Notes: generated by a model not told the origin, from the letters alone. A DNA stretch of 64,000 nt from Thermocrispum agreste DSM 44070 (GCF_000427905.1 NZ_ATYX01000006.1:1-64000), one strand, 5' to 3'. Positions 44,103-53,008 are shown, counted from the stretch's first letter. Made by a program: numbers and translations.

Positions 44103-45067
44103 ATGCAAGCGACTGTTCCCGCTCCACGTGGAGACGTGTCCGCGGCCGTCATCGAGGCTCTGACGTCTGGTGGCCCCCTGCCCGAGGTGCCCGCGGAGAT
44201 GGACCCGTACGGCGAGGATCTGCAGCTCGCGCTGCATGTGTGCTACGAGCTGCACTCCCACTCCTCGCCGGGGTCGGCGAGGAGTGGGAGTGGCACCCCG
44301 GGCTGTTGTCCGTGCGCCGCGACCTGGAGCGTCAATTCCTGGCCGGATTGCGTGCCGACACCGCTGGCGGGACCGATGTGGCCGGGGAGTTCGACGAACT
44401 GCTCGTGCTGCCTGCCGACGGCGAGGGGCTGTCGGGTTACCTGGCGCAGGACGCCGAGCGGTGGCAGCTCGACGAGTACTTCGCGTTGCGGTCGATCTAC
44501 CACCTCAAGGAAGCGGACCCGCACGCGTGGGTCATTCCCCGATTGCACGGCAGGCCGAAGGCCGCACTGGTCGCGGTGGAGTTCGACGAGTTCGGCGGCG
44601 GACGCGCAGACGACATGCACGCCAAGCTCTACGCGGATCTGCTCGACGGGGCGGGCTTGAGTTCGGCCTACCTGCACTACCAGGACGCGGCGCCGGCTGC
44701 GATGCTCGCCGTGGTCAACCTGATGTCGATGTTCGGCCTGCACCGTTCGCTGCGGGGTGCGCTGGTGGGGCATTTCGCGGCGGCGGAGATCAGCACGCCG
44801 CCGTCGGCGAAGAACATCGTCACCGCGTTGCGGCGCTTCGGTGCCGGCGAACGGTGTGTGCGCTTCTACACCGAGCACATCGAAGCCGACGCGGTGCATG
44901 AGCAGGTCATGCGCCACGACGTGGTCGACACCCTGCTCAAGGACGAGCCGGAATTGGCCGCCGACGTCGTGCTGGGGATCCAGGCGACGGAGCTCGTCGA
45001 AGCACGTTTCGCCGACCACGTGCTGGCCGCGTGGCGGTCCGGCCGTTCGGCACTCCGTAGTGCATGA
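44103..45067 (+). pseudogene. Iron-containing redox enzyme (heme-oxygenase-like diiron fold), one-base frameshift
   Basis: The N-terminus reads MQATVPAPRGDVS...LALHVCYELHS from ATG 44103 (GGAGG upstream). The rest continues in another frame from LLAGVGEEWEWHPGLL to 45067. It includes the helical core with metal-type residues (HLKEADPHAW, EFDEFGGGRADDMHAKL, FYTEHIEADAVHE). About 320 residues result if one missing base is restored near 44260. The shift lies inside a perfect 16-bp inverted repeat (44254-44291). Relatives are HDO-type diiron oxidases. Confidence 0.8.
44254..44291 (+). repeat. Perfect 16-bp inverted repeat inside a coding sequence
   Basis: ACTCCCACTCCTCGCC (44254-44269) and its exact complement GGCGAGGAGTGGGAGT (44276-44291) flank the six-base loop GGGGTC. 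The right arm encodes the conserved GEEWE of the iron-redox enzyme. The left arm contains the frameshift. A perfect palindrome at the mutation site suggests templated correction of a quasi-palindrome. Confidence 0.85.
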
Positions 45068-45111
45068 GTCGGGCCTGACCGGTCAGCTGGCGACCCAGGC
45101 GGGTCGTGGAG

Positions 45112-45321
45112 TCAGTCGTCGTGCCTGCGGCGGCGCTTGCGACGATGGCTGGTGTCGCAGAACGGGTAGGTCTTGCTGCGTCCACATCCGCAGATCGCCA
45201 CCACGAACCGTTCGGACACCCGGGTCTCGCCGTCCGGGCCGGTGACCTCCACCGGGCCCTCGATCAGCAACGGCCCGCCGCGGCTGACCCGGACCCGGCG
45301 TGCGGGCTCATCGCTCGGCAC
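45112..45321 (-). CDS. CDGSH-type iron-sulfur protein
   Basis: A 69-residue protein with the CDGSH-like cluster site CGCGRSKTYPFCDTSH (about 44-59): three Cys and one His for a [2Fe-2S] cluster, with Thr in place of the usual Gly after CD. Small CDGSH proteins accompany iron-containing redox enzyme genes in many actinomycetes and are thought to move electrons or clusters. GTG 45321 overlaps the methyltransferase stop by 14 bases. The tail is very basic. Confidence 0.85.
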   Translation of the reverse strand: MPSDEPARRVRVSRGGPLLIEGPVEVTGPDGETRVSERFVVAICGCGRSKTYPFCDTSHRRKRRRRHDD

Positions 45322-45946
45322 GGATCATCACCAGCTCTTCGACGCGTTCGCCCGGCTCGATCAGGCCGCGGCGCTCCAGCCACGTGACCCGGCTGCGCAG
45401 CACCGGGCCGAACGGCAGGGTGCGTCGTTCCACGATGTCGGCCTGCAGGCCCGCCTCGCGCAGCATGCGCACGCTCAGGTCGGGCCCGCTCAGGGCTGAT
45501 TGCACCAGCAGGAGGAATCCCCCTGGCCGGAGCAGTCGCGCCGCCGATCGGCACAGCGGATCCAGCACCTGGCGTCCGTCGATGCCGGCGTCCCAGGCGC
45601 GAGCCGCGCCCGTGACTCGCGCCCGCATGCTGGGGACGTACGGCGGGTTGGACAGGATGACGTCGTACTGCTGGCCGTGCAAGGTCCGGATGTCGCCACG
45701 CCGAAGGCGGAGCCGGACCCGGTGCCTGCGTGCGTTCAGCCAGGCCGCGGCGATGGCCCGGGCCGAGATGTCCAGGCCGGTGCCCGAGCGGGCGCCGGAC
45801 CGCTACGCTGCGATGGCCAGGGCGCCGGTGCCGGTGCCGACGTCCAGGACGTCGGCATCCTGCACCCCGGCGGTGGCGACCGCTTCGGCCAGCATCCACG
45901 TGTCGTTCTGTGGTCGATAGACCCCCGGTGGGGCGATGAGCTCCAT
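45308..45946 (-). pseudogene. HemK-like class I methyltransferase, interrupted by an in-frame TAG
   Basis: From ATG 45946 the frame reads MELIAPPGVYRPQNDTWML and the SAM-binding motif DVLDVGTGTGALAIAA. It meets TAG at 45805-45803 and continues in the same frame as RSGARSGTGLDISARAI. The catalytic NPPY follows in VILSNPPYVPS, and the domain is complete to 45308. Intact it would be 212 residues and methylate a Gln (PrmC-like) or another small target. The nonsense codon truncates it after motif I. Confidence 0.8.
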
Positions 45947-46408
45947 GCCGCTGAATACCTCTGCGTGGCAGATCGAAAACGGCTGGTGGCAAGGGAAATC
46001 AGAGGTGGAAGGCCGGTTGCCCGATCCAGAACGCGCAGCACTGCTCCTGGTCCGGTCCGATCTGCTGCGCGTACTTGCCGACTCCGGCGTCGCGAGGGCA
46101 CCTCGGCCACCGCGACCGTGGGGCGCCGCCGCAGATCGACCTTGCCCTAGGGCGTCAGCCCGAAGTCAGCGCCGCTCTGCTCCGCGAACTGGTGGGCTCG
46201 AGGCCTGGGTTGCGCAGGATCGGCATGCTCCGTCGCAAGCATGGGCCGAAGTGTCCGACCCTCGTTGCACCGGCGTCGTCTTGGGCGCCTGAAGGCCCGT
46301 ACTCCCCGCGGCGCGCAGCCGCGTCGTGTGCGGGTTCAGCCGCGAGCATCGATCGACCCGGCCTCGTCTGCCGGGGCCGGTCTCACCGTGGTCACGTGAG
46401 CTTTCTGC
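45947..46408. other. No recognisable gene
   Basis: There are short coding-like peptides on the plus strand (LPDPERAALLLVRSDLLRVL near 46015-46075 and LGRQPEVSAALLRELV near 46145-46195), but none forms a complete gene and no RNA is seen. It may be a decayed gene. Confidence 0.35.
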
Positions 46409-47044
46409 TCAGCGCCCGGGCGCCGAGGTCCCAGCCGGGACGCGGGTCGGTTCGTCCGGTGACCGGTGCTGTTCGATCAAGTCCGCCGCCATGCGCTTGG
46501 CCCGCCGGGCGGCGTCCCCGTCGCCTTCGTAGGCGGCGATGATCGATCCCTTCATCAGGATGTGCCAGGACCGTGCGAACTCCTCCGTGCGGTACAGGCC
46601 GGCTTCGTCGGCCCGTTGCTTGACCATGTCCCGCAGTTCCTCGAGGTAGCCGATGGCGGCCTTGCCGACCGGGTGATCCGGTCCCATCTCCAGCAGCACG
46701 TTGATGAACGTGCAGCGGTCGAAGTCGTCGCTGTGAATCCACTCGTCGAGCACGTCGAACATGGCCAGCAGGCGCTCCTCGGGGGTCTGCCCCCGGCGCC
46801 CGGACTCGTCGAGCACCAGTTCGCGCGTCCACACCTGCTGCCTGCGCTCCAGGAAAGCGACGACAAGCTCGTTCTTGGTGCGGAAATGCCGGTAGAGGGT
46901 CGCTTTGGCCACGGACGAGCGCTCGATCACCTCGTCGACGCCGACTGCCCGAATTCCTCGCCGGGAGAACAGGTCGTAGGCGGTGCGCAGTATTCGTTCG
47001 CGCGCGACGTAGGGGTTGCGGTGGTCATCGGGATCAGCCGTCAT
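46409..47044 (-). CDS. TetR-family transcriptional regulator
   Basis: A 211-residue regulator with an N-terminal HTH (about 15-60: RILRTAYDLFSRRGIRAVG, VDEVIERSSVAKATLYRHF) and a C-terminal domain of the TetR_C LmrA/YxaF-like type (DDFDRCTFINVLLEMGP). It has no adjacent co-oriented partner, and its target is unknown. ATG 47044 matches family length. Confidence 0.9.
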   Translation of the reverse strand: MTADPDDHRNPYVARERILRTAYDLFSRRGIRAVGVDEVIERSSVAKATLYRHFRTKNELVVAFLERRQQVWTRELVLDESGRRGQTPEERLLAMFDVLDEWIHSDDFDRCTFINVLLEMGPDHPVGKAAIGYLEELRDMVKQRADEAGLYRTEEFARSWHILMKGSIIAAYEGDGDAARRAKRMAADLIEQHRSPDEPTRVPAGTSAPGR

Positions 47045-47075
47045 GAGGGTCTACCGTACGCCTTTCTTTGCATTG

Positions 47076-47333
47076 CTAATGATCGCCTGGGGTGGTGTCG
47101 TCGCGCCGTGCTTCGAGCCGGCTTCCGCGCCGCGTGCGGCGCGGGTCGGGGGTGCCCTCGTCGGGGAAACGGCGGAGGAACTCCTGCTCCAGCTCCAGCA
47201 TGCGCACCGTGTGGGTCCGCAGTGCCGACGCGGTGCCGCCGAGCACGGTGCCGTGGCGGGTGTCGTGCAGGTGGCGCAGTTCCCGGCGAAGGTCGTCGTC
47301 GGTCAGTCGTTCCGGTGGAATGCCCTGTGTCAC
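47076..47333 (-). CDS. DUF6158 family protein
   Basis: An 85-residue actinobacterial protein with the conserved GIPPERLTDDDLRRELRHLH and LRTHTVRMLELEQEFLRRFP stretches of DUF6158, a helical family usually found next to SigB/SigF-type stress regulators. It begins just after the sigma-factor stop (22 bp), suggesting co-transcription. A basic tail (RRTRRGSRLEARR) ends it. Function unknown. Confidence 0.8.
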   Translation of the reverse strand: MTQGIPPERLTDDDLRRELRHLHDTRHGTVLGGTASALRTHTVRMLELEQEFLRRFPDEGTPDPRRTRRGSRLEARRDDTTPGDH

Positions 47334-47355
47334 TGGTTCCCCCTTGCCTTGCCGA

Positions 47356-48216
47356 TCATGCCGCGTCGTGGCGTGACTGGGGAAGGGGAGCGGGCTGGGA
47401 CAGGATCTCGCGGAGCTGGCGGAGCGACTGGGCCAGCAGGCGCGAGACGTGCATCTGCGACAGGCCGACCACGCGGGCGATTTCCGACTGCGTCATTTCG
47501 CGATAGAAGCGGAGCACGAGGATGCGGCGTTCCCGCTCGGGGAGCTGAGCGAGCGCCGGCTCGAGGTCGGCGATGTTCAGCACGTTGTCGAAACCGCCGT
47601 CGACGTCGCCGACGAGATCTCCGACCTCACTGCCCGGGTCGTCGGGTGAACCAGCGGGGCGGTTCAGCGAGCTGGGGTGATACGCCGCGGCGGCGGTCAG
47701 TCCCTCGTGCACTTGCGTCACGGGGATGCCGAGGTGACGGGCCAGCTCGCTGGGGCGCGGTGCCCGGCCGAGCTCGTCGAGGAGTTCGTCGCCGGCGCGC
47801 TGCAGCGCGAGGTGCAGTTCCTTCAGACGGCGGGGGACGCGCAGCGCCCATGTGCTGTCCCGGAAATGCCGGCGCAGCTCGCCGCGGATGGTAGGGATGG
47901 CGTACGGCAGGAAGCCGCGTCCCACGGCCGGTTCGTAGCGGTCGACGGCTTTGATCAAGCCGATGATCGCGACCTGGATCAGGTCTGCGGTAGGTTCGCC
48001 GCGGTGCTGGTACCCGCGAGCGAGCCGGGTGGCCAATGGCAGGTGTGCGTCGATGATTCGTTCGCGCAGCCGTGCGCGGCCCGGATCGGCGGCATGCATG
48101 GTGGTGAGCTTGACGAGAAGCGGCTCCATGGCGTCGAACTCGCCATGCGAGCCGGCGGGACGCGGCGTCTCGGTGGTGCGCCCCGGGGACAGGACGGCGG
48201 TGTGCGATGAGGTCAA
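47356..48216 (-). CDS. SigB/SigF/SigG-family RNA polymerase sigma factor
   Basis: A group 3 sigma factor of about 286 residues. Region 2 has ADLIQVAIIGLIKAVDRYEP, followed by LRVPRRLKELHLAL in region 3 and region 4 QLPERERRILVLRFYREMTQSEIARVVGLS with the HTH. It should direct general stress or late-growth genes. TTG 48216 is chosen because GGGAG lies five bases before it; TTG 48228 is also possible. No anti-sigma gene is adjacent, unlike most SigF operons. Confidence 0.87.
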   Translation of the reverse strand: MTSSHTAVLSPGRTTETPRPAGSHGEFDAMEPLLVKLTTMHAADPGRARLRERIIDAHLPLATRLARGYQHRGEPTADLIQVAIIGLIKAVDRYEPAVGRGFLPYAIPTIRGELRRHFRDSTWALRVPRRLKELHLALQRAGDELLDELGRAPRPSELARHLGIPVTQVHEGLTAAAAYHPSSLNRPAGSPDDPGSEVGDLVGDVDGGFDNVLNIADLEPALAQLPERERRILVLRFYREMTQSEIARVVGLSQMHVSRLLAQSLRQLREILSQPAPLPQSRHDAA

Positions 48217-48313
48217 AACAGCTCCCAACGGTGGGCTGCACGGGCCGGTGCGCCGCGCACTTGTCTGGCGGTCCGGCTGTCAGCTCAACCGCGAATCATC
48301 ACCCTGCCACAGA

Positions 48314-48327
48314 ACAGACAAGTCTGT
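48314..48327. promoter_or_regulatory. Inverted repeat upstream of the sigma-factor gene
   Basis: ACAGAC-AA-GTCTGT is a perfect six-base inverted repeat about 100 bp before the sigma-factor start. A further AGACAAGT word occurs nearer the gene. It may be an operator; no regulator can be assigned. Confidence 0.35.
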
Positions 48328-48468
48328 CTACCCCTGGTGGTGTGGCGTTCCGTACGTGGTGCCGGGCTCGCGTCAGGTCGGGCTGCGCGGTGCGCGGATC
48401 GTGCGGCAGGACACCGGATTGGTCTTCCGCTGCCGTGCGACGCAGCAGCGTCTGTTCCGCGCGGCCGA

Positions 48469-49125
48469 TCAGTCAGCAGCCGGGGAGTCTCCTGGGCGCC
48501 GGTACAGCAGCGAGTAGCGCCAGAACAGGTGTCGTCGGATCACGGATCCGGGCAGCAGGGTTCCGGCATGATGCCGGATCTCGGCCAAGGTCATCGCGGC
48601 TGGTGCCACGGGCGGACGGACACCCTTGCCGGTTCGGCGGTCTCGGTGGTGAAACGGTATGGACGCCAGCCGGACCACCGCGAAGGTGGCGATGCCCAGC
48701 CAGTTCAGCGGCACCGCCGCCAGGCTGACGGCGTAGTCCGTCGCAGTGCGTTCGCGGTACAGCCCGAGAACCGCGAGCACGCCGCCGGGGCGCAGAGCTT
48801 CCCGTAGCCGCGGCATGATGGTCGCGAACGGCAAGTGGTGCACCACGGCCAGACAGCTGATGAAGTCGTAGCGTCGAGTGCCCAAGTCTTCGGCCAGCAC
48901 GTCCGCGACGCGGTAGTGGACGTTGGACGGCTGCGGGGTGTACGCGCGCGCAGCGGCGATCATTTCGGGTGCTCGGTCGATGCCCTCCACCACGCGAGCC
49001 TTCTCCACGAGGGCTCTGGCGAAGGTGCCCGTCCCGCATCCCACGTCCAGGGCCCTGTCGCAGTGCGGGGGTACGTGACGCAGCAGCACTCGGTGATAGA
49101 GATCGTTGTGGTTCCACCGACGCAC
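48469..49125 (-). CDS. Class I SAM-dependent methyltransferase
   Basis: A 218-residue methyltransferase with motif I ALDVGCGTGTFARAL (about 27-41), the acidic residue in VEGIDRAPEM and the motif ISCLAVVHHLPFATIM. It is followed by a C-terminal part with a hydrophobic stretch (VSLAAVPLNWLGIATFAVV). GTG 49125 is chosen for GAGGAG upstream and because longer readings run into repeats. Substrate unknown, though the hydrophobic segment may mean a membrane or lipid substrate. Confidence 0.82.
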   Translation of the reverse strand: MRRWNHNDLYHRVLLRHVPPHCDRALDVGCGTGTFARALVEKARVVEGIDRAPEMIAAARAYTPQPSNVHYRVADVLAEDLGTRRYDFISCLAVVHHLPFATIMPRLREALRPGGVLAVLGLYRERTATDYAVSLAAVPLNWLGIATFAVVRLASIPFHHRDRRTGKGVRPPVAPAAMTLAEIRHHAGTLLPGSVIRRHLFWRYSLLYRRPGDSPAAD

Positions 49126-49758
49126 AGGTCGCTCCTCACGAACGCAGGAGGTGACCCCAGTGTCACCGAACCGTTGTGCGGGAGATCCGAGCCCGCGTGG
49201 CGTGCTGAAGGTTCGATGAGTGTCGTGCTCGAAGGCGGCATGCGACCAGCATGAGCCGTCACGGTGAGCGACGTGGGCGTTGTCGTCTCGCGTTGGGAGC
49301 CTCCGAGTGCCTACCCGGTTCGCCGTCGGTGGTCGGTACCTCCTGGCTTGCGGTCTGCCAGGTCTCGTGGGTGGTTGGGCATCGCAATGCCGTGCGGTCG
49401 GTGGTGGGTGCGGGCTGGGGGCGTGGTCGATACCTCCTGCCTCGCGGTCACCCGAACCTGAGGACGGCCGGTCGCCGCCTGGCTTGCCGCCGGTGTCGGA
49501 TACCGCTGCGACACCGGTCGGCTGACCGGTACTGCCCGGCATGTCGTTGGCTGACCGGTACTGCCCGGCACCCGTCGGCTGATCCGCGCCGCCAGGCATC
49601 CTTCTCCGAAAGCGTGGTCGCACACGCCACTCAGCCCGGGCGCCGACGGTTCACGCTCGGGGCTCGCCGCCGCTGGGTTTCGCGCAGATGACGGCTCCCG
49701 GACGCCACTCGATGTGTGCGCGTTGCCGTGTCTCGTCTGTGCGAAGGCGTGCCGTGTG
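49126..49758. other. Repeat-rich intergenic region
   Basis: No gene is seen. The region is built of loose CGGTCGGTnCC-type words on the plus strand and contains a 22-bp direct repeat (49520-49570). Open frames here on both strands are low-complexity and come from high GC. The same vocabulary recurs at 50900-51080 and 51850-53000. Confidence 0.5.
49520..49570 (+). repeat. 22-bp direct repeat, 29-bp period
   Basis: GGCTGACCGGTACTGCCCGG followed by CA occurs at 49520-49541 and again at 49549-49570. A partial third copy (GTCGGCTGA) begins near 49573. It is part of the repeat-rich region upstream of the ACC-deaminase 3' end. Confidence 0.85.
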
Positions 49759-50778
49759 TCATGAGAACAGGGCGCTGTAGCCGTTGAGGGCAGGCTGGCC
49801 GCCCAGGTGCGCGTACAGCACGTTCGAGTCGCGATCGATCTCTCCGCGGGTGATCAGGTCGATCAACCCGGCCATCGACTTCCCCTCGTAAACCGGGTCG
49901 GTGATCATGCCCTCGGTGCGGGCGGCCAGTCGCATGGCCTCCAGCGTCGCGTCGTCCGGGATGCCGTAGGTGCCCGCGTGGTAGCGGTCGTCGAGCACGA
50001 TCTCGTCCTCACGAAGCTCGCGCTGCAGCCCGATGAGCTTGGCGGTGTTGCGGGCGATGCGGCCGATCTGTTCGCGGGTCTGGGTCGGTTTGGCCGACGC
50101 GTCGATCCCGATGATCCGTCGCTGCGGGCCACCTTGGTCGGCGAGCTGCGCGAAGCCGGCGATCATCCCGGCCTGCGTGCTGCCGGTGACCGAGCAGACG
50201 ATGATGGTGTCGAACACCACGCCCAGCTCGCGCTCCTGCTCGGCGACCTCATGCGCCCAGTTGGCGAAGCCGAGCCCGCCGAGCGGGTGGTCGGAAGCAC
50301 CCGCCGGGATCGGATAGGGCTTGCCACCGGATTCCTCGACCTCGCGGATGGCCTGCTGCCAGCTGTCTTTGAACTCGATGCCGAACTCGGCTTGCACCAG
50401 GCGCACGTCGGCGCCGGTGAGCCGGCTGATGAGGATGTTGCCCACCTTGTCGTAGACGGCGTCCGGCCAGTCGACCCAGCTTTCCTGGATCAGCACGCAT
50501 TTCATGCCGACGCGAGCGGCGACCGCCGCGACCTGGCGGGTGTGGTTGGACTGCACACCGCCGATGGAGACGAGCGTGTCGCAGCCCTGCGCCAGTGCGT
50601 CGGCGACCAGGTACTCGAGCTTGCGGGTCTTGTTCCCGCCGAAGGCGATGCCGGAGTTGCAGTCCTCGCGTTTGGCCCAGATGGTCGCGCCGCCCAGGTG
50701 CTCGGTCAACCGGTCGAGCCGGTGGACGGGGGAGGGGCCGAACAGCAGCGGACAACGGTCGAAGGACGTGATGGACAT
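49759..50778 (-). CDS. acdS: 1-aminocyclopropane-1-carboxylate deaminase
   Basis: A 339-residue PLP enzyme that opens ACC, the plant ethylene precursor, to 2-oxobutyrate and ammonia. The PLP Lys is in [12 protein letters not shown] (Lys50), the nucleophilic Ser in VQSNHTR (Ser77). The residues that separate true ACC deaminases from D-cysteine desulfhydrases are present: Tyr-Glu in PVYEGKS and Leu in YAHLGG. GGAGG precedes ATG 50778. A GntR gene on the same strand lies about 100 bp upstream and is the likely regulator. Confidence 0.93.
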   Translation of the reverse strand: MSITSFDRCPLLFGPSPVHRLDRLTEHLGGATIWAKREDCNSGIAFGGNKTRKLEYLVADALAQGCDTLVSIGGVQSNHTRQVAAVAARVGMKCVLIQESWVDWPDAVYDKVGNILISRLTGADVRLVQAEFGIEFKDSWQQAIREVEESGGKPYPIPAGASDHPLGGLGFANWAHEVAEQERELGVVFDTIIVCSVTGSTQAGMIAGFAQLADQGGPQRRIIGIDASAKPTQTREQIGRIARNTAKLIGLQRELREDEIVLDDRYHAGTYGIPDDATLEAMRLAARTEGMITDPVYEGKSMAGLIDLITRGEIDRDSNVLYAHLGGQPALNGYSALFS

Positions 50779-50877
50779 GGCTGCCTCCGATGGTGGGTTG
50801 GCGGTTTGCCTGCTTGGCGTGGTGGCTTCACGCGGTCGGTGACCGCGCGGTTCCGGGCGGGTTCACAGATCGCTGGT

Positions 50878-51810
50878 TCACGGGCCAGGCGGCATCACGG
50901 GCGGCCCGTGCCGGCCGGTGTCGCGGTCGGTGCCTTGGTGGTCGTCGTGGCCTGTGTCTTGGATGCGCTCCCGGTCGGTTTCGCGGCGGTGATCTCGGTC
51001 GGTGTCTTGGTGGTGGTGGTGGTTTCGGCCCGTGCTGCGACGAACGCCTTGGCCGGTGTCTCGGTGTGTCTCGGCGATCGTCTTGGTCTGCGCAGCGGCG
51101 GAACCCTTGCTCTGTGCCTCGGTGGGAGGCGTGGTCCGTGCCTCGATGCAGGCCGCGGCCGATGAGGTGCCCTCGGCCAGGTCTTCCAGTTGGTGCCAGG
51201 TGCGCGTGGTGACCTCGACAGCCTTGGCCGGATCCCTGGCCTCGCACGCGCGGATCAGTTCCTCGTGCAGGGCCGCCGACCGCTCGGCGCTGGCCTTGCG
51301 GAACTGCAGCCGCTCCAGCCGGCGGATGAGCGGGGTGTAGCGGTCGATGGTGGCCGCGACGGCGCGGTTGCCGCACACCCGGACCAGGACGCCGTGGAAA
51401 TCGTCGTCAGCTCGCATAGCGGCGTCGATGTCACCGGACCGCGTCGCCGCCACGAATCGTTCGTTCGCGGCTCGCATTGCGGCGATGTCGGCGTCTGTCA
51501 GGTCTGGTGTAGCGGTTCGCGCTGCCAGCTCGTGCATCGCGCGCACGACAGCGGCTGCATCCTGAGCATCGCGCGGAGCCAGGGGAGTGACCCGAGTGAA
51601 GCTCTGCGGCTTGGTCTCGACCAGCCCCTCGTCGGCCAGACGAGCGAGGGCATCGCGGATCGGTGCGCGCGACAGCCCCAAACGCTCGGCCAGCTCGGCG
51701 TTGCTGAGAGTCGCGCCCGGCGGGAGTTCACCGCGCACGATCGCGTCGCGAATGGCCTGGTAGGCCGTATCGCGGAGCAGCGTTCGCCGCACGGGCCGCA
51801 GTCGTTCCAT
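50878..51810 (-). CDS. GntR-family (FCD-type) regulator with a long low-complexity tail
   Basis: Residues 1-220 form a standard FCD regulator (LPPGATLSNAELAERLGLSR in the winged helix; FHGVLVRVCGNRAV in the effector domain). About 90 further residues are a repeat-like His/Asp/Arg/Thr tail (HHHHQDTDRDHRRETDRE). The tail is encoded by the same GGTCGGTnTC vocabulary as the surrounding repeats, so the gene seems to have been extended by repeat growth into its stop codon. It probably controls acdS downstream. The tail could bind metal or be unstructured. Confidence 0.82.
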   Translation of the reverse strand: MERLRPVRRTLLRDTAYQAIRDAIVRGELPPGATLSNAELAERLGLSRAPIRDALARLADEGLVETKPQSFTRVTPLAPRDAQDAAAVVRAMHELAARTATPDLTDADIAAMRAANERFVAATRSGDIDAAMRADDDFHGVLVRVCGNRAVAATIDRYTPLIRRLERLQFRKASAERSAALHEELIRACEARDPAKAVEVTTRTWHQLEDLAEGTSSAAACIEARTTPPTEAQSKGSAAAQTKTIAETHRDTGQGVRRSTGRNHHHHQDTDRDHRRETDRERIQDTGHDDHQGTDRDTGRHGPPVMPPGP

Positions 51811-53008
51811 GAACTGACATGTTAGATATTAGTTGCAAGAAGTGACAGGGCCGAACAACCGACAGCCCGGTAACCCGGTTCGTTCGCTACGCCGCGCCCC
51901 GGGCCCGGCCCGGTGTCCTGGCCAGTCGGTCCGGTGTTGCAGGTCCCGGCCGATGCTCGTGGTCAGTGGTTCCAGTGCCCGGATGGCCTGCGGCGCCTGC
52001 CCGCGATCGGTCTGCTGCCTTGGTCAGTCGGTCCGCTGTTGTGGGTCGTGGTCGGGTCCTGGTTCGCGATGGGTCCGGTATCTGCGGGTTTGGCCGTTTG
52101 CTGTTCCGGCTCACTCTTGGCTAGTTGCGCCTGCCCGCGATCGGTGCGGTCGGGCGGGGCAACTCGGTGGCGTGGGTCTGGTCGGTGCTGGCTCGTGACC
52201 GGCGCGGTGTTGTGGTTTGTGGTCGGCTGTTTGGTTCGGCCTGTGGCGGGTCGGCTGCTCCCGGTCAGCACCCGGCCTGGTGTCCTGGTCGGGATCGGCG
52301 CGGTGATCCGGGCGGGTCGGTCCGGTGTTGTGGGTCGTGGTCGGAGCCTGGTGCGCGATGGGGCCGGTGTCGTGGGTTTCGGCTGTCTGCTGTTCCGGTT
52401 CGTGGTTGGCCAGCTGTCTTGGCCTGTGACCGGCGCGGTGTTGTGGTGTGTGGTCGGTCGCTTGGTTCGGCCTGTGGCGGGTCGGCTGCTCCCGGTCAGC
52501 ACCCGGCCTGGCGTTCTGGTCGGGATCGGCGCGGTGATCCGGGCGGGTCGGTCCGGTGTTGTGGGTCGTGGTCGGAGCCTGGTGCGCGACAGGCGCGGTT
52601 CCCGTGGGTTTCGGCCGTTTGCTCTTCCGTTCGTCGTCGGCCGGCTGCCACGGCCCGCAACCGAATCCTGGCCCGCGACCGACCCGGTGCTTCGGTCAGG
52701 TTGGTCCGGTGCTTCAACCCGGTCGACCTGGTGGCGTAGGTCCGGTCGGTGCCGGCTCGCGACAGGTTCGGCGTCGTGTTTCGTGGTTGGCCGCTCGGTC
52801 AGGCCCGTTGCCGGTCGGCTGCCTCGGCCCGTGATCGGCCCGGTGCCTCGGTCCGGAACCGGCCGGGGTCCGGCGGTCCGGCATTGCCGGTTCCGGTGCC
52901 GACGCTCGGCTCGCGGTCGGTCCGATGGTCCGGTGCCCAGCCGGCGCGGCACCCTGGCTCGCGGTGGCCTGATGTCTTCTCGCGGTCGGTGCTCGGCTCC
53001 CGGGCGGC
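51811..53008. repeat. 1.2-kb degenerate G/C-rich repeat region
   Basis: The region consists of imperfect words such as GGTCGGTCCGGTGTTGTGG and TCGTGGTCGGAGCCTGGTG. It includes a 164-bp duplication (52195-52358 and 52426-52589, six mismatches, period 231 bp). Long readings exist on both strands, but their products are low-complexity (Arg/Pro/Thr or Val/Gly/Arg) and resemble no protein, so I do not call genes here. Confidence 0.75.

Noticed and set aside
48469-49623. Longer version of the methyltransferase starting near 49623
   Set aside because: The upstream part is repeat-derived low-complexity sequence; GTG 49125 with GAGGAG fits the family start.
52195-52589. Possible CRISPR-like array from the regular repeats
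   Set aside because: The units are long, overlapping and imperfect with no constant spacer length, and no cas genes are present.
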